A stretch of DNA of 64,000 nucleotides from Eutrigla gurnardus (lineage: Eukaryota; Chordata; Actinopteri; Perciformes; Triglidae). The position numbers were made by a program, and so were the translations under genes. Below the pieces are notes generated by a model, which was given only the letters and a program-made list of their open reading frames with translations, was not told the origin of the DNA and made no database searches. The DNA is taken from positions 22,102,656-22,166,655 of the forward strand of contig OY741270.1 in NCBI GenBank assembly GCA_963514095.1, written 5' to 3'. Below are positions 1 through 13,189 of the stretch, one piece after another. Within the stretch, counting starts at the first letter, position 1; every line of letters begins with the position of its first letter.

Positions 1-559
1 AATGAAAAAGGCAATTTTTTTGCATTACTGTAATATAAAATGTTATTTAATTATGACTCATAAGTTGATTTTCTGATCAGTTGAAACACTTAGAAGAAAT
101 TCAGAATGAGAAAATAAGCATTTTGTCATCATTGAAACTTGGCTTCGGGCTAGAAAGCAATACACCCTTGCTGTTGCACTCAATGACTCATATTAAGACT
201 TTATTTGGAGTCGACCAGAAAAGCAGTGACAGTCAGCTGACGCCTAAAGCAAAATCCAGACTCAACTCAAAGCATCGCTGATGGAGGAGATTTAAGAGCA
301 GCAGCACATTTACAGGTCAGGACATTGTCACTGTGTTTGCACAGTAAGCCCTGGAAGTGTTTTTCATAAGCTGTCAGTGTCAAGCTGTTAGCATCATAAC
401 CACGGCCAGACAGTGCGAGGCTTTGTCATTTTCAGCTATCAGCTGATAAAAACATTCATTCGTCATGACGTTTCCTTGGTGACTGGCTGACACCGTGGGG
501 GCAGTGGTGCGAGTTGACTTGTTTTCATACACAACAAAAGACAGAGAGCTACAGGTTTG

Positions 560-579
560 CACACACACACACACACACA
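560..579. repeat. (CA)n microsatellite
   Basis: About ten perfect CA units, followed by an interrupted continuation. It gives rise to a spurious cysteine/valine-rich frame on the opposite strand. Confidence 0.9.
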
Positions 580-1184
580 AACACACCTCTACAACATGAA
601 AGTCCTTCTCTTTCTAAATATATTCCACGTCTGAGACAGGGTGAAGGTCGGTATTGACAAGCAAAGATACAGGAAGCAACTGTTCTGCACTGTCCTTAAA
701 TTAGATGTACTGTAAATGGTCTTTAGTCGCTCTCTGGCGTGTGAAGTCAATGTGAGATACCATCAACATCAGATACCCTACATGTACACAACAAGTTTGA
801 TAGAGACAGGTGATGACAATATCTGCATGGCAGACATGAGATAGCCACTCGGGATTACAGCGGGAGATTATCACTAGGTTATATGTCAGAGACAGAAGTC
901 GCAGCGGACATGCAGCTAAACTGGTTTCTGGACGTGTGAGGAATGATCAACAGTAGGGGTGTAATGTATCTCCACATTCACAATTTAAACATTTTTTCAG
1001 TACTAACAGACTTGTTAGACAATGGATTCTTGATTTGGTTTCATGTTATGAAGCCTTTTTTTTTTTGTACCACACGATATGGTCAAATTTAAATAAATAA
1101 TATCTATTGGTTGCTGCAGTCTCCGAGTCTTCTGCAGTCTCCAAACTGTAGTTTGTACTAACATGTGTTAGTTATTTACCTAAC

Positions 1185-1405
1185 TCACTCACAGGGAAGG
1201 CAAAATGTTGCCACACCAGTGACTTCAGGGAAGCCGGGGGGGATTGTTTTCCTGTAATCTCTGACTCCAGCAGAGGCCGTGGTGTCTGGAAAAGTGCAGC
1301 TCCAGGCTGTTGGTGAGCTACGCTGGAGAGGTTTTGATACCACTTGGTTCTGGGTTATTTTGGTCAATACCTTAAAAAGGTATCGATACTCAGCCCTACA
1401 TCATT
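1185..1405 (-). repeat. Degraded interspersed repeat, terminus GTAGGGCTGAGTATCGATAC
   Basis: Read on the minus strand, the block starts with a terminus resembling TAGGGCTGAGTATCGATACC and a perfect palindrome, ATACCTT/AAGGTAT at 1367-1383. It continues into sequence that I recall as a common percomorph dispersed repeat. The other end was not fixed; a weak TAGGG-TG match near 954 might be the partner terminus of a hAT-like non-autonomous element. Family assignment is from memory only. Confidence 0.45.
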
Positions 1406-2639
1406 TCCCTCCTGACTGACACCCATAAAGGTGAATCATTGATTAATATTTGATCTATTCCAGTTGTGTCCTTAGGGTATTCTCGAACCAATACCACTAA
1501 AACGCAAGCACTTTCCATCGACAACCTGAGCTAAACGAAGTTAGCCGAGCTTATTTCAGTCAGTTATTGTACAACAAATCAGCTTCCTGCCAATATTCAA
1601 TCAAAACAGGCCATGTATCACATGCATTAAATATGCAAAACATGCCAGAACCCTTTCAAGCTGTCGAACTTTACCTGACAAAGCATTTAGGCAAAAGGGA
1701 CACTTAGTGCTGCCATTAGAGCTTCTTAGGCTGCAGCAACAAGAAACAAAGGTTCATTAAGGTTGCGCCCTGGGTCAGTGAAACACTTTTAAGGTCACGG
1801 TTGGCCTAAAAAGGAGTCAGGGGACACTGTGGCAGGCATATATTGATTCCATTAAACAGTATTGTACTGCCAGTACTACTTCATCACATACAGACGCACA
1901 CTTTTTCAAGGAGTAAGTGTGCCCCGTCAATCACCGGTAACATTCAGGCTCTCCATCTGTGATTGGACGGTACCCAACCTCTGATGCATCATGGTTCAGG
2001 TCTCAGTTCACCTGACAGCTCCAGAGGATGAGATTAACCTGCTTTGCTAGAACTGAGGTTTACACGTGAAGTGGTGGGAGCAGAACCAGACCTTATACCG
2101 AATAAAAGACAGTAAGGATATTCCTCAAGAGTGGAATGAGTCTTAAAATCTTAACAGGAAATCTGGGAGCATCCACCCTGTGAGAGTAAGAAGAGAGTGC
2201 AACAGTACAGGCTTTGATGCATTAGTAGAGGCCAGGAGGGCTATTAGAGGAAACCTCCTTAGAGACAGATAGTTTGTATCCATTTGTGTCATAATACAAA
2301 CACAGAAAAACAGTGGGGGTACTCCCCCTCCGCCCTGACACAGCTTTATACAATCAAGTGTTCAGGGACCCAGTGGAATAATGACATTACAAAGAAATTC
2401 TGGGACTTAGATCAATGGAGCAGATAGGCAATATTCATCCGTCCTCCTTGTATCCATGTATGCATCCTGCCAGACGTCCCCTCAGGACTGTGATAAGCCG
2501 TCCCGATGATGCCTCCATGAGTCGAACAGGATGTTCAGTAGCTCTCCACCTTATAGCCCAATGTTTCTAGAAACCCTGAGGAGAACTTGCATTGTAGCAC
2601 AATTGTTTCCAGGTTCAATATATGCAGCGTCACTGAAAC

Positions 2640-2860
2640 GAGTAGATGACGCAACCTACTTATTATCAGACTAATCTGATAATCAATGAATCACTTTCAA
2701 GTACAAATACAAAATGTTCTTAATCGGGAAAATGTTCTGCTGTTTTCTTTTCATTATAAATAGTATATTTAGGGTTTTGGTTGACCGTTTGTCAGACAAA
2801 ATAAGCAATTTAAAGACATTCATTTTGATGACTGCTTCTAATGATCTGCATGATGAAATG
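2640..2860. repeat. Degraded interspersed repeat (ATCAGATTA... / TTGGTCAGACAAAA type)
   Basis: The stretch from about 2640 resembles a very common fish repeat containing a TTTTGGTTGACCGTTTGTCAG-like core, followed by a motif of the type GACAAAATAAGCAATTTAAAGAC. It is heavily diverged. The 83-codon open frame over it is an accident of this repeat. Family recognition is from memory. Confidence 0.45.
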
Positions 2861-5800
2861 ATTTTGCGTAGAAGCGCACTGATTGGTCGTCAGCCATTCA
2901 AAAGTAGATGGTTTTCAACTGATCAGCCACGACCAGTGACCGTCTGGTTAGTCTCATATTTCTGATAAACTAAACTTCAACAGTGAAGAAGTAGTGATGA
3001 AATAATTTAAAGAAGTTAAGCTGCGTCATAATAATGAAGCCTCATCCCTCGGCTATGAAAACCAACACCTCTCTTGCTGCTTTGCTCTGTAAAAGGGACA
3101 CTAGAGATAGACTGTGAGGCGGGGAGATGTTTAAATGAATAAAATGGGGGCTGAGAACCTAGACAAAAACATCGTATCAGTTTACTCCAATAGCACACAG
3201 GTGTGTGGTGTTACAACAACAATGTGCTGCTCCGACATTTCCTTCCAATGGATCTGCTGCGCTGCCTGACACTACAGGAAGGTGAGAGCGACAAAAAGCA
3301 ACAGGCTTCAGGTTCCCAGAGGAGCCATGAAAGTTCATTCTACTGCATGTTTAAGATACCAAACATTACTTAAAAGATCACTCACAACAAGCACAACAGC
3401 CTTTTCCATGAAAGTGGAAAAAGAGTGAAAAAAACTTGAGATTCCAGTTCATAAGTTCTAGGTAAACTACTACGCTTCCATCCAGAATGCATCACGTGAT
3501 ATTTGGAGCATTAAACAGCTGATACTGTTTTCACACGTTGGCCAAAAAGTCATAGAGAAGTATCTTTTCCAATTCATACAGAAGCACATGTGAGATTCAG
3601 ACTAATTGTCATTCAATCCACTGTCTTCACCCTGCAGAATATTGACAGGAAGATATAAACCATGATTTTAAAAATCGCTTTAGTTTGTGTGGGATGCTAA
3701 AATTAACTCTCTCTAAATGGGAAACACTGACGTACTGTATGTGAATAAATAGGCCAGGCATCATCTATGGGTAAGCACATCTGCAAGTCTGAGTACAGAA
3801 CAGCACAATCACTGTAGCATCTTGCTAGTGGAACAGGAAAGCTCTGGCCTGGGCAGGACCGCTACTTAGGCTAAACTACTTCCTGTCAGAGAGAGATTAG
3901 AGAGCAGGATGATCACACAGGCTGCCAGGCCGTTTCTCACTTTGTAATGCTAGACATTGAGGACGGCTCCACAGTCACAATCAATGAGTCTCATTAAACA
4001 CGGTGATATATCTGAACCGTGTGTCGATGCAAGCTAATATGAGGAGAGGGGAAGTGGGTACAGCCATCTATCAAAAACATCTCCCACTCTCCTTTTGTGC
4101 GATATTGAATGTAAAGCTCTCACATCATCGGGGAGATATGACTGACTAAAGTATCTCAGCTCTTCATCTCGCTCTCATAGGACTGAAGACCCATCTTTTC
4201 CCTCAGCCACGACAGAACCATATCCTTCAAAAAATGCCATAAACACTGAGAGGGCAGGAAGGCGGGAATGCAAGGAAGGCACAAGGGAGACGGCGCATAA
4301 AAAAAGCTCACAGGAAGTTCAGCATCCTGTGTTAAATCACGTCTGTTTCCTAATGAAATCTGCACTCCATTGTCAAACCGAAGCCATCTCCCTCTGGTCA
4401 CCACAACGGCCAACACACAGCATCTTGGCATCACAAAAAGGACACAGAACTCAAATAGCTGACAGCATTATCTTGAAAACCAAAGTTGCTCAGAGGAAAC
4501 TAAATTCAACATTTTAACTTGCTTTAAACATGGCTCTGGAGTTGAAAAAAAACACAACAAAGTTACCGTTACTAACAAACAAAACCGATTCACTTGCGAT
4601 GTGAATATGTAGGTCATCGCAAATACAAAACACACATTTTCTCTGACAAGCAGGGAAAGTTCTCTGCGGCCGGCTGATGGTACGGCAGCCAAAAACTGCA
4701 AGGCCCTCACTGGAAACAACCACACGAACTATCAGAGTCACACTAGACCAATTAGTTTGCTGAAGTTCTATTTATGGAACATTGAACAGTCGGGACACAG
4801 GAACCTGGTCTAAAAACCACGAGAAAGTTAACGTGTACTTCAATGTTTCCTATTGATTATTAATCCTTGCTATGCGACTGGAGGAGAGGACGGTGTCAAA
4901 CATTACAAACAATTTGGCCATGTTTAACATATATACAAATAACATATTTTTCACAAAATATGTTTAGATGAAGAGGGAGTGAGAGAGGAGGATGAAGACG
5001 GAGAGAAAGGGAAAGAGGGAGTTGACAGAGAGAGGGGGAGGTGGATGAGGCAGGCAGCAGAGAATCCAGCAGTGACGGCAGCGACCAGAGAACAACATGC
5101 CGAACACTGGAAGTCATTTCCTGCTTCGTCGAAGACTTTTATGGAATTCTAGCAGCATGGCAAACGTCACAACTAGAAAGCCCCCCCACCCTCTCCCTCT
5201 CATTTTCTTCTCCATACAGCCCCTCTATCCTCAGCGGCCTTTTGTGAGGCTAAGCAGAGGCAACACAACAAGGGTACCTCCAGCAGTGTAAGTGCAACAA
5301 CAATCAGTTCCGTTTGCTAACAACAAATGCTGAAAGACCTGCTTGTTCGGTGCTTTTCCCCAATTAGCTAAAATGTCTGATTCGTCCCCATAGGCTTGGC
5401 AGTCTTGCCAGTCTGGGGGCTTGACACCATTATCACAAAAAAAAAGCTGACCTTTCCACTTAAAGCTTATGCAAAATAACAATGCATTTGTGTGAAACAT
5501 TGATAGCTTGAGCACTTACTGTAAGCTGCACTTTATCAGACTTAAAAGCAGTGTAATTTGGGAACAACAATCCCAATAAATCTCCCGCCGGCTAATGTTG
5601 TTTGTGCAATATTTGATTTCCCTCCTAAATGGCAATATGAGCTTTTAGAGAGGAGGGCGCCACTTTTGGAAAACATCAACAAAGTCAGAAAAAGCAACAG
5701 TGATGGTAAGCGAGGAGGGATGAAAGGATTACAGGAGTGGGGGACCGGAGGGTGGTGAATCAGCTGGCTTACTGCTCTCCTGGAGGGTTGCAGGGGGAAA

Positions 5801-8634
5801 TGGAAGCAGCGCTCGCTACGGTGATCAATAGCTAAGTGCTTTCCTGGCATTTGTCTATTTAATCCATTATCGAAGGCCATATGAGCCGGCAATGTGGACG
5901 AAAGACCCGCAGGAAGAGTTGAAAGATGGATGCAGGATACACGTGGGCGAGACACACCCACCAAACTACACAACCCTACTCACGTTTGGAAACACACGCA
6001 CACAGACTACTAATGTAATGGCAACACTCGAACAGAAGACCGCTGATGTCATGCTTCTGAAATGGTTACAAATGTTTGAGGCAACAAAAATTGATTATTA
6101 AAAAAAACAGCATCGAGCAACAAATGTTTTATGGGCAAAAAACAAACAAACGGTGCACCGTCAGCCTTGTGGAAAGCAATTACTGAATCACAAGAGGTCC
6201 TTCACTTGGAGTGGTCCGAGACCGAGAGACAGAAAGAGAGAGGGGAAGGACGGAGAGTTTTGTCATTGCACCAGGATGTCCTTTCAATGCGAAACTGACG
6301 CAATGTCTGCCTCTGCGGTATCTACGTGTCCCTTCTCACAGCACCATGTATATGTGCATGTTCATTTGCACGTGTACAGCGCCTATGTATAACCACCACC
6401 TCCAAGCAATCAGCAGATTCAACCCTGTGTGTGTGTGGCAGCACTTCAGAGGTGCTCAGTGAGGACTCTCCAGCAATGTCTCTGGTGAGAACTGGGAGGT
6501 ATTGAGACAGGGTACTGGGAACAGTTTGCTTACCATTTTCCTTTAATCTCATAATGTAACTGATTAACTTGTACAGATTGTTTCCTCTCACCTCAGATTG
6601 TACACTAACTCATTCATACATTGTGTGGTGTTGCTTTCCCCCCCAAATGATCATTAAGAAAATGTGTATTTTCTGGACTAACGAAAGCCCATTATGACCT
6701 GTTCCAAACACAAAATATTGTACGTCTTGTGAATAGTGTACAGTTTCCTGCGGTGTGTGGCCATGTGGAAAACCCACGTTGCCGGCGAGTTGATGATTAC
6801 AGTAGAAAACAACGTGTTGACTGAGGGTAGGAGGGAGATGACAGTCAAATGAAATGTCCCCACACTCACTTTCTGAAACCAGTCAAGCAGCAGAAATACA
6901 CTCACAAACACTCACAGAGCAGTTCTTCTTACTTCTCAGTAAGAGGATCTATTACCTTTAAGCATACACTAAGCTAATTTAAGTGCAGTAATGGTGGTAG
7001 AACTACGATAGCGTGGAGGGGATTTACATATGTTAAATAATCATAACAAAGGATGGAAATGCTGGACATTTTTAATACGACATGATATGGAACAACCATG
7101 CACACCCAAGTCCTGTTATTTTACTTTGGTGCAACAACTATGGTCAACAAATCCAAAACTATTTTCAACTACGGATGTCAAGATCTCAAACCACCAGAAT
7201 CTTGAAAGGATAAAAAAAAAAAAAAACACAATCAGCAAAATAGCAACATCCTTAACAGAAGGAAAACAGAAATTAGCTATGATGAAAATAAAAGAAACAG
7301 TCAACTCACATCACACCATGATGATGGTTAACATAATAAAACAACTGTTTTCAATACAAAATGTACTACACAGTTACTATACTGTTAGGCCTCATAACTA
7401 AACTGTTATGACCCAGCTTTTACCCACACTACACCTCAGAGAAGGTGTTGCATCAAGAAAGGTCATACCCTTCAACCAGATCTCAAGAAAAAAGTGTAAA
7501 CACAACTCAAACAATGGATAAGGCCGGGCTTTAAGTGACGTTGGGCTGCGAGGACCAATGAATTCATGTCGTCCCACATGCGGCTGCCACACTACACTCG
7601 CCTAGCATAGATGCTGCTCAGCACGGACGACCACAGAGAACAAAGACCTCAATTATGTGGAGCTCTAACAGGAGAGCTAAAAACGGGACCATGGGCAGGG
7701 AATAAAACCTTGGAGCGCTGCAGGAATGCTGGGCGCTCAAGCACCATCAACACACAGCACACTGTCACTCCCAAATGGCATCGCCGCCACCACCACTGAA
7801 CTTTCTCCAGCCTCCATGAAACAGGGCAGTGTTCAAGTGGCTGGAACAGAGGACTCTTATGCGTACTTGCACCCAAACGTGTCAAGTGCATATTCTGCAG
7901 CTACACAACAGTGCCTTATACAGTGGGGGGAGGGAAGCAGTGTATGGTTTCTTTATACCTTGGGTTACTGACCCATATACACTGCAGTGTAACAAAGAGG
8001 AATATTAACCCCTGAAAGTCCACAAACCTGAAAGAGGCATTTGAGGTGGCGTCATGCAACAAAAAGGTCAAAGACAGATACATCTCTATACTCATTAAAA
8101 TAGTAGAAAATTTATAAAACAGGTTCACTTTTATCTCCAAAGACAAAAATGTAGCTTGTTTCCAACCTCCTTGTTCTTTCATGTGTTTTCTCTCAGTGTT
8201 TTGGCAGAACACATACTTTTAAGTTCCCAGACATGACAAAGTTGGAGAACGTCTGTTCTTAACTTTGGCCAATATTGAGAAACAGATCGTGCACTTGCAT
8301 AAAGTGGTATTTGCTTAGTAGAATCTCACTTCCCAGAATGGTAACTATTTTTTGGGGGGGAAAAATAGGTATTTATTGCCTAACAAATATGAACAGATAA
8401 CAAGTCAGCCATTGACACAGAAATTCTGCTCAGGATGGTAGAGGGTCAGAGGTCAAAGGAAGGGCTTTTATTACCACAAACCATATCCACTCTATTACAA
8501 ATGGACTAATTCATGTGTCATGTGTCAAAATTAGCTTAATTAAATCAAGCCTGTTTATTACACTTTGGATCAACTGCTCTGAAAGCCACAGTGAACTGCT
8601 CTGGCCCCTGCATGACAGCAGCGTGCATTCATAC

Positions 8635-8792
8635 CTAGTTTCTCCACGAGTTTGAGCATGACTCCGCCGATGTGGATTTCCCCAGTTACCCTCAGCGACA
8701 CGTCCCTGTGGAGGTCGGTGACGTGCATCTTCAGCTCCCACGTCCCGTCGGCGTAGCAGCCATCGGGCATCCGGATCCCATCCAGCGCCATC
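8635..8792 (-). CDS. fermt2: fermt2 (kindlin-2) first coding exon, partial gene
   Basis: FERMT2 (kindlin-2) is a cytoplasmic focal-adhesion adaptor that binds integrin beta tails and activates integrins together with talin. The minus-strand exon begins with acceptor TTTGGCAG, one untranslated G, then ATG at 8791-8789. It encodes 52 residues starting MALDGIRMPDGCYADGTWEL and ending GGVMLKLVEKL, and closes with donor GTAT after position 8635 in phase 1. I recognise this as the start of the kindlin-2 F0 ubiquitin-like domain; start and exon length match what I know of the vertebrate gene. The rest of the protein (F1, F2 with PH, F3) lies left of the window. The FERMT1 and FERMT3 paralogues differ at this N-terminus, so FERMT2 is favoured. 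Confidence 0.93.
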
Positions 8793-10536
8793 CTGCCAAA
8801 CAGATCCACAATCAGGAGGGGAGGAGATCCAACTGAAATACTGTCACACTGGAGTGAAAAGAAACCTCTTGACCCCTCTGGAAAGGAATAAATGTGGTGC
8901 AAAGCCCATGCGTGCAAGGTTTTAACAAACAACTGCACTGTTGAATATCAAGGCCGAGATTTCCCAGTATTTAGGAGGGGTGCAAATGAACTCAGTAGAA
9001 TCACTTGAGTACTCATGTTGAGCATAGTTCTCTACTTCGGTACTTTTATTTCTAAATATATATTCTACTACAGGGAAACTATGCATGTATACTACAATGC
9101 ATTTACAGTAACAACTGTAGTTGCTGATTTTACATGAAAACGTGTGATTAGTTCCACCAATGGGCTGCTTTAAAAAACAACAACAATGGTATATAAGGCA
9201 ATTTACCTGGTCACCACCTAGACCTGCTATGTCATTATAATCATGCTTATACATAAAAGCATCATCACTCACGATAGTATGTCAGGGTCTAGGGGTGGAC
9301 CAAATGACAACAGAAAATGTGTCCACAATCAGAGATTTTGCTTTAGCGTTATGCTACACCTTGGTAGCTGTGCTTTTTTTAAAAGAAAAGAATAAAAAAG
9401 GGCACTCCAGAGATATCGCACATCAAAATCAGTTGACACGACACAACAGCAGTTGTGTAATGTCTGGAAGAGTTTTCCAAAGTCGGAAAAAGTAACTCAA
9501 GACGGTGTCATAGTGATGTCATCGGGGTTACCGTGCGTCAGCTTGAAATGAGAAAACAGATTTCTAATAAAAAAAAAAACCTGCCTTGCAGACTGGTGGA
9601 GATTTTAACAATATGGGCATTTGCCAGGTGCGGTACAAAAAAATATTATTGAATATTAATTCAGTTTCTTGATTTGTGCATTTCTTGAACATACATTTCT
9701 ATCAATTCCATACATTTTCAATTAAGTTTCTACTGATCTATCAATACTAACTAGGTTAATCTATCCATCCATCCATCCATCTATGCTGCTGATACAGTAC
9801 AATTTTCAGAACTTGTTGCTTAAATAAGTAGTATTACTACTTTTATTCCTGTAAAAAGGCAGTTAAGAATGAGGTACTTCTTTCAACATTTGCATACCGT
9901 TATGGAAATATTACAATGGTAGCTGATGAAGCATTTTAGCTCACTAAAGACCATTTGATCCTCAAGGATGATTTAGAAAAGGGATGCAGGTGATCAAAAT
10001 CGCCACCGTGTCTCTTTGCTGGGAGTAAGACGCGCCCTGTTGTGTGAAGTCACCGCCAAAAAGTTACATTGTAGCCTCATCTGTCAGGCTCGGATGTGAG
10101 CTTGTCCAGTGACGAGTGGCCTCGCGATCAAAACAGCCCTCTAATCAATAACCGCGGCGGAACAAAGGCTAATAGGCCCGCGGCTACAAGTTCATCAAGG
10201 ACTCGTCGGCAGCTTTTATCTCGGGGATGAAAAGTGCCGGTTCACCTGTTATAAAAAAATAACGGTAAACGCAACACTCTTACAAATAGGCAGAGTGGGT
10301 TAATTATGTAAGCAGCTCCGCGGCCACACGGCACACTCACTCAGTCGGTCGCTAAAAGCAGTGAGTTCAAGTAGAAAGTGTGTTTAAATACAAGCAAAGC
10401 GCTGAAATAAGGTAACAGAGTTGTTAGTTGAAGCGCGGGTTACATGTAGAAGCGGTAGGACAGCAACAAAACCCCGCTTTCATATTTCATAGCGGCGAAC
10501 TAGCAAAGGACGAACATTTTAATTCTGTGTACTCAC
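8793..10536 (-). other. fermt2: fermt2 intron 1
   Basis: The interval lies between the predicted non-coding exon 1 donor (GTGAGT at 10536-10531) and the coding exon acceptor at 8794-8793. The right part (about 10000-10536) is CpG-rich and probably belongs to the promoter-associated CpG island. The left part is AT-rich. Segments near 9000-9130 and 9800-9900 carry TACTTTTATT/GAGGTACTTCTTTC phrases that resemble an old, common fish dispersed repeat, but they are too decayed to call firmly. No other exon was found. Confidence 0.6.
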
Positions 10537-10560
10537 CTTCACAAAGACGGTAAAAAAAAC
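10000..10560. promoter_or_regulatory. fermt2: CpG-rich zone at fermt2 5' end
   Basis: CpG dinucleotides are frequent (for example CCGCGGCGG near 10150, CCGCGGC near 10180, CCGCGGCC near 10318) against a CpG-poor background on both sides. This is the usual signature of an unmethylated vertebrate promoter island extending into the first intron. Confidence 0.55.
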
Positions 10561-10710
10561 ACACTAAAACGGTCGACTACACGATGCAGAGCAAGTCCCC
10601 CCTCTTTATATCATGTATAAAGTGTGTTTTCAGACACTTAAACAGAAAGAAATCCCCCGAAGAACTCGCTGGAGAAGTGAAGTATCCCAAACAGTTTTCC
10701 TGCAGGCTTC
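10537..10710 (-). other. fermt2: Predicted non-coding exon 1 of fermt2 (5'UTR)
   Basis: On the minus strand the sequence GTGAAG is followed by a consensus donor GTGAGTAC at 10536-10529. The next downstream acceptor of note is the one in front of the fermt2 start codon, which needs an upstream untranslated exon. The right boundary is only an estimate, set 60-100 bases downstream of the CCAAT box at 10777-10781. No ATG-initiated kindlin sequence is present here, in keeping with a 5'UTR exon. Confidence 0.5.
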
Positions 10711-10763
10711 GGCTTAATGGAGTCCAGCCGTCCCTCTTTCTCCCTCCCTCTTTCCAGCAGCGA

Positions 10764-10783
10764 CAACGTCACTCCTCCAATCC
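10764..10783 (-). promoter_or_regulatory. fermt2: CRE half-site plus CCAAT box, probable fermt2 core promoter
   Basis: ACGTCA at 10766-10771 reads TGACGT on the minus strand, and CCAAT at 10777-10781 reads ATTGG, five bases apart. CREB/ATF half-sites paired with NF-Y boxes are typical of TATA-less promoters. The position, about 230-250 bases upstream of the exon 1 donor, fits a promoter firing on the minus strand. Motif match only. Confidence 0.4.
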
Positions 10784-13160
10784 CACTTTTCCTTTCATGC
10801 TGGAGCTTCTCTGGTCGCCTACTGGCCCCACTGTCACCTCACGTGCACGCGCGCGCGCACACACAAACACACACAGCATCCCTGAGTGTGAATCGTGGCC
10901 GAATTGACCTTCTTTTATTCACCAGAGAGACACTTTGAGGAAATGCAAGTCATGCTTTTTTTTTTCTTTTTTTTTAAGCCTTTTTTAAAATTTAAATATT
11001 TGACCAGTAATTTGGTGAAATATTCAGCCTTAACACATCAACAACAATCCAATTGTCCACTTTTGTAATTCACTAAAGACAAGAAAAGGTGTTGATGTGA
11101 TTTTTATATATTTATTTTTTACATTTTATTTATTCACATGCTGTTGAGGGTTCAGAAATCCATAATGTTTCATCATAAGATCGGATATGAAATCGTATTC
11201 TGGACCTTGGAAGTAGTATGATTAGAGGAACAATATTTACCTCCATAATAACATAAACCAGGTATTCCTGTGAGTGTCAGTATCACGTTTGGCTTTATAA
11301 AATCAAAAATATGAATAAAAAATAACCTTTAGCAAAACATATGTAAACGTGATCAGAATAGGCCAGGCTTATGTTTCTATATGTGTTTTATTACAGCTTT
11401 CGTCAAGCTGCGGCTCTCTACAGTACAACATTCAGCGCTATGTGGATGATGGACATGCAGTGAAGATCTCAAGCTGCCTTTTATGGCAATAATGCTGCTG
11501 AGCCTCGCAGCAGCACCCAGGGACCTTTTGGGGTCTTTAGACCCGGGAGCAACAGCAAGGCATTCTGGTTTTGTCACTTTTAAAGTTTTAACAACTCCCT
11601 TTCTCTCCCCCCCCCCCCCCTTTCACTAATGCATTTCAACTTAAAGCCACCAGTGGAAGACTGTGAGGTGTTTTATTAGCCAACGTATACAGATATCTAC
11701 TTTCATTCCTGACACATGACGTGTGTTCAAGTGGCTGATGATGTATAGCTGGTCCAGGTGGAGATTTGTCCACTTCACATGGCCTACTGGGTGTTTAAAG
11801 CATAGAAGTCCATTATTTTTTTTATTTTTTTTTTTAAATAAAATGATATTCTGGAGTGTAACAAGTAGATACTTCTGCAGAAAAATACAGCTTTTCACAA
11901 AATGGAGAGATCAGAAACTCATTAAATCACTGAATAGTTGACTTTGATTTGCAGCATTTTCCCAAATATAGCCCCGCAACTATGAGAAAATAATCTTGTG
12001 CAGGTCAACATCGTGTACATGTTTCCCTTCGTGTAACAAATTCTAAATTGTAATGGAATATAACAGAAAATAATCAGTGTGAAGATCATAAGACAGTGAA
12101 GATGATGTTATCTGCAGGTTGTTGCTCACTGCTGCAGATGAGTAATGGCATTTCACAAGTGCATTCAAACAAATGATCAGCTGGGAGGAGGAGGGGGGGT
12201 AGAGAAATGCTGCTGTCTCCCTTATTCCAAAAGCAGTGCAGTGCAACACACACTCTCCAAGTAGTCTGCAGTGAAGACCCATGAATCATCCGTGTTTCTG
12301 GCTCGGTATCCCGGCGAACTCAGCTCAGCTCAGGAATCTGGTTCTTCAGACTGCGGTCCGCATCAAAGCGATTTATAACGTCTCCGAAACCCCCTCGTCA
12401 GTGTCTGGCACCCGATCCGTTGCCTTTTATAGGCTGTGTTTTAATTGCAGAGTAAACATTTGAGTCAGTCAGATGCAGAGCAGGAGAGTATGATTGGAGA
12501 GGAGAGCATGATGTCGATGAGGAGGTGAGGTGTAGGGTGTGAAGGGATGGCTTCAGCAGGTTTACACTGTCTGTATGAGTCATCTTTGAAAAAAAAAAGC
12601 CCCAACAAAGTCAGTGTCACACAGTCATAAACAAGAGCATTAACAACTGTCACAATAGTTCAACCAGTTAAGGTCAATAAATGGAAAGAGGAAGGGCACC
12701 GGACAACAGATGGTCAATAGGGGTCTTTGTTCCACTATTAACTACAGATGACTGACATCTTCTGGCCAAACACAGAACGGCAGGTCCAAGTGCATTATTC
12801 ATGATAATCAGCCCCGTTCTAAATGGTCCCATCTGTGGGCCTTGCCTTTGCAGATGTTGCTAAACTGCATTAAAGCGCTAACTCATGTGGAAGCCAAGAC
12901 AGCTTGTGGATTACAATGAGGTCTATTCAGGATCCATAAGTCAGCTTTGTTACCCACAGCAGGGGGTGCCTTGGAAAGAATCTGATCTGACTTTCAGGCG
13001 AACAAATAGCTCTATTGTCCGTCCTGAAATCAAGTCTTGAAATGAGCAGTGAGCAAATCTTCCTCCGGAGATGTCAAACTCCTACGCGACAGCATAAACA
13101 AGAGTTCAAGTTCTACCATTTTCCCCCTATTATCTGTGGGATATGACGGATTAGGAAGAA
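10782..13160. other. Intergenic DNA between fermt2 and ddhd1
   Basis: I see no supported gene. The stretch contains a mixed (CA)/(CG) tract at about 10845-10878, T-rich and C-rich homopolymers (about 10953-10975 and 11606-11620), AT-rich sequence and a CTCF-like motif at 12956-12969. Short open frames here show no recognisable protein. Confidence 0.6.
12956..12969 (+). promoter_or_regulatory. CTCF-like motif (12 of 14 consensus positions)
   Basis: ACAGCAGGGGGTGC matches the core consensus CCASYAGRKGGCRS at 12 of 14 positions. It lies between the 5' end of fermt2 and the 3' end of ddhd1, where an insulator would be plausible. Sequence match only. Confidence 0.3.
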
Positions 13161-13189
13161 GAAGTCATTGTATCCAAAAAGAGAAATGC

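Larger units (their letters stand above)
1..8634 (-). other. fermt2: fermt2 intron 2 (partial, runs off left edge)
   Basis: Everything left of the first fermt2 coding exon should be intron, because that exon ends in an in-phase donor and the next kindlin-2 exon (which would continue towards the DWSDHALWW region of the F0 domain, as I recall the family) is not seen on the minus strand. I looked for that next exon and found no open frame resembling kindlin. The stretch holds a (CA)n tract at 560-579, two degraded interspersed repeats (about 1185-1405 and 2640-2860), and otherwise unremarkable AT-rich sequence. No gene could be supported in it. Confidence 0.7.

Noticed and set aside
5542..5973. 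143-codon minus-strand frame in the fermt2 intron
   Set aside because: Ser/Leu/Pro composition typical of chance frames; it does not resemble kindlin or any other protein I know.
1..8600. Next fermt2 coding exon
   Set aside because: I looked for the continuation of the F0 domain on the minus strand and found no frame resembling it; it probably lies left of the window.
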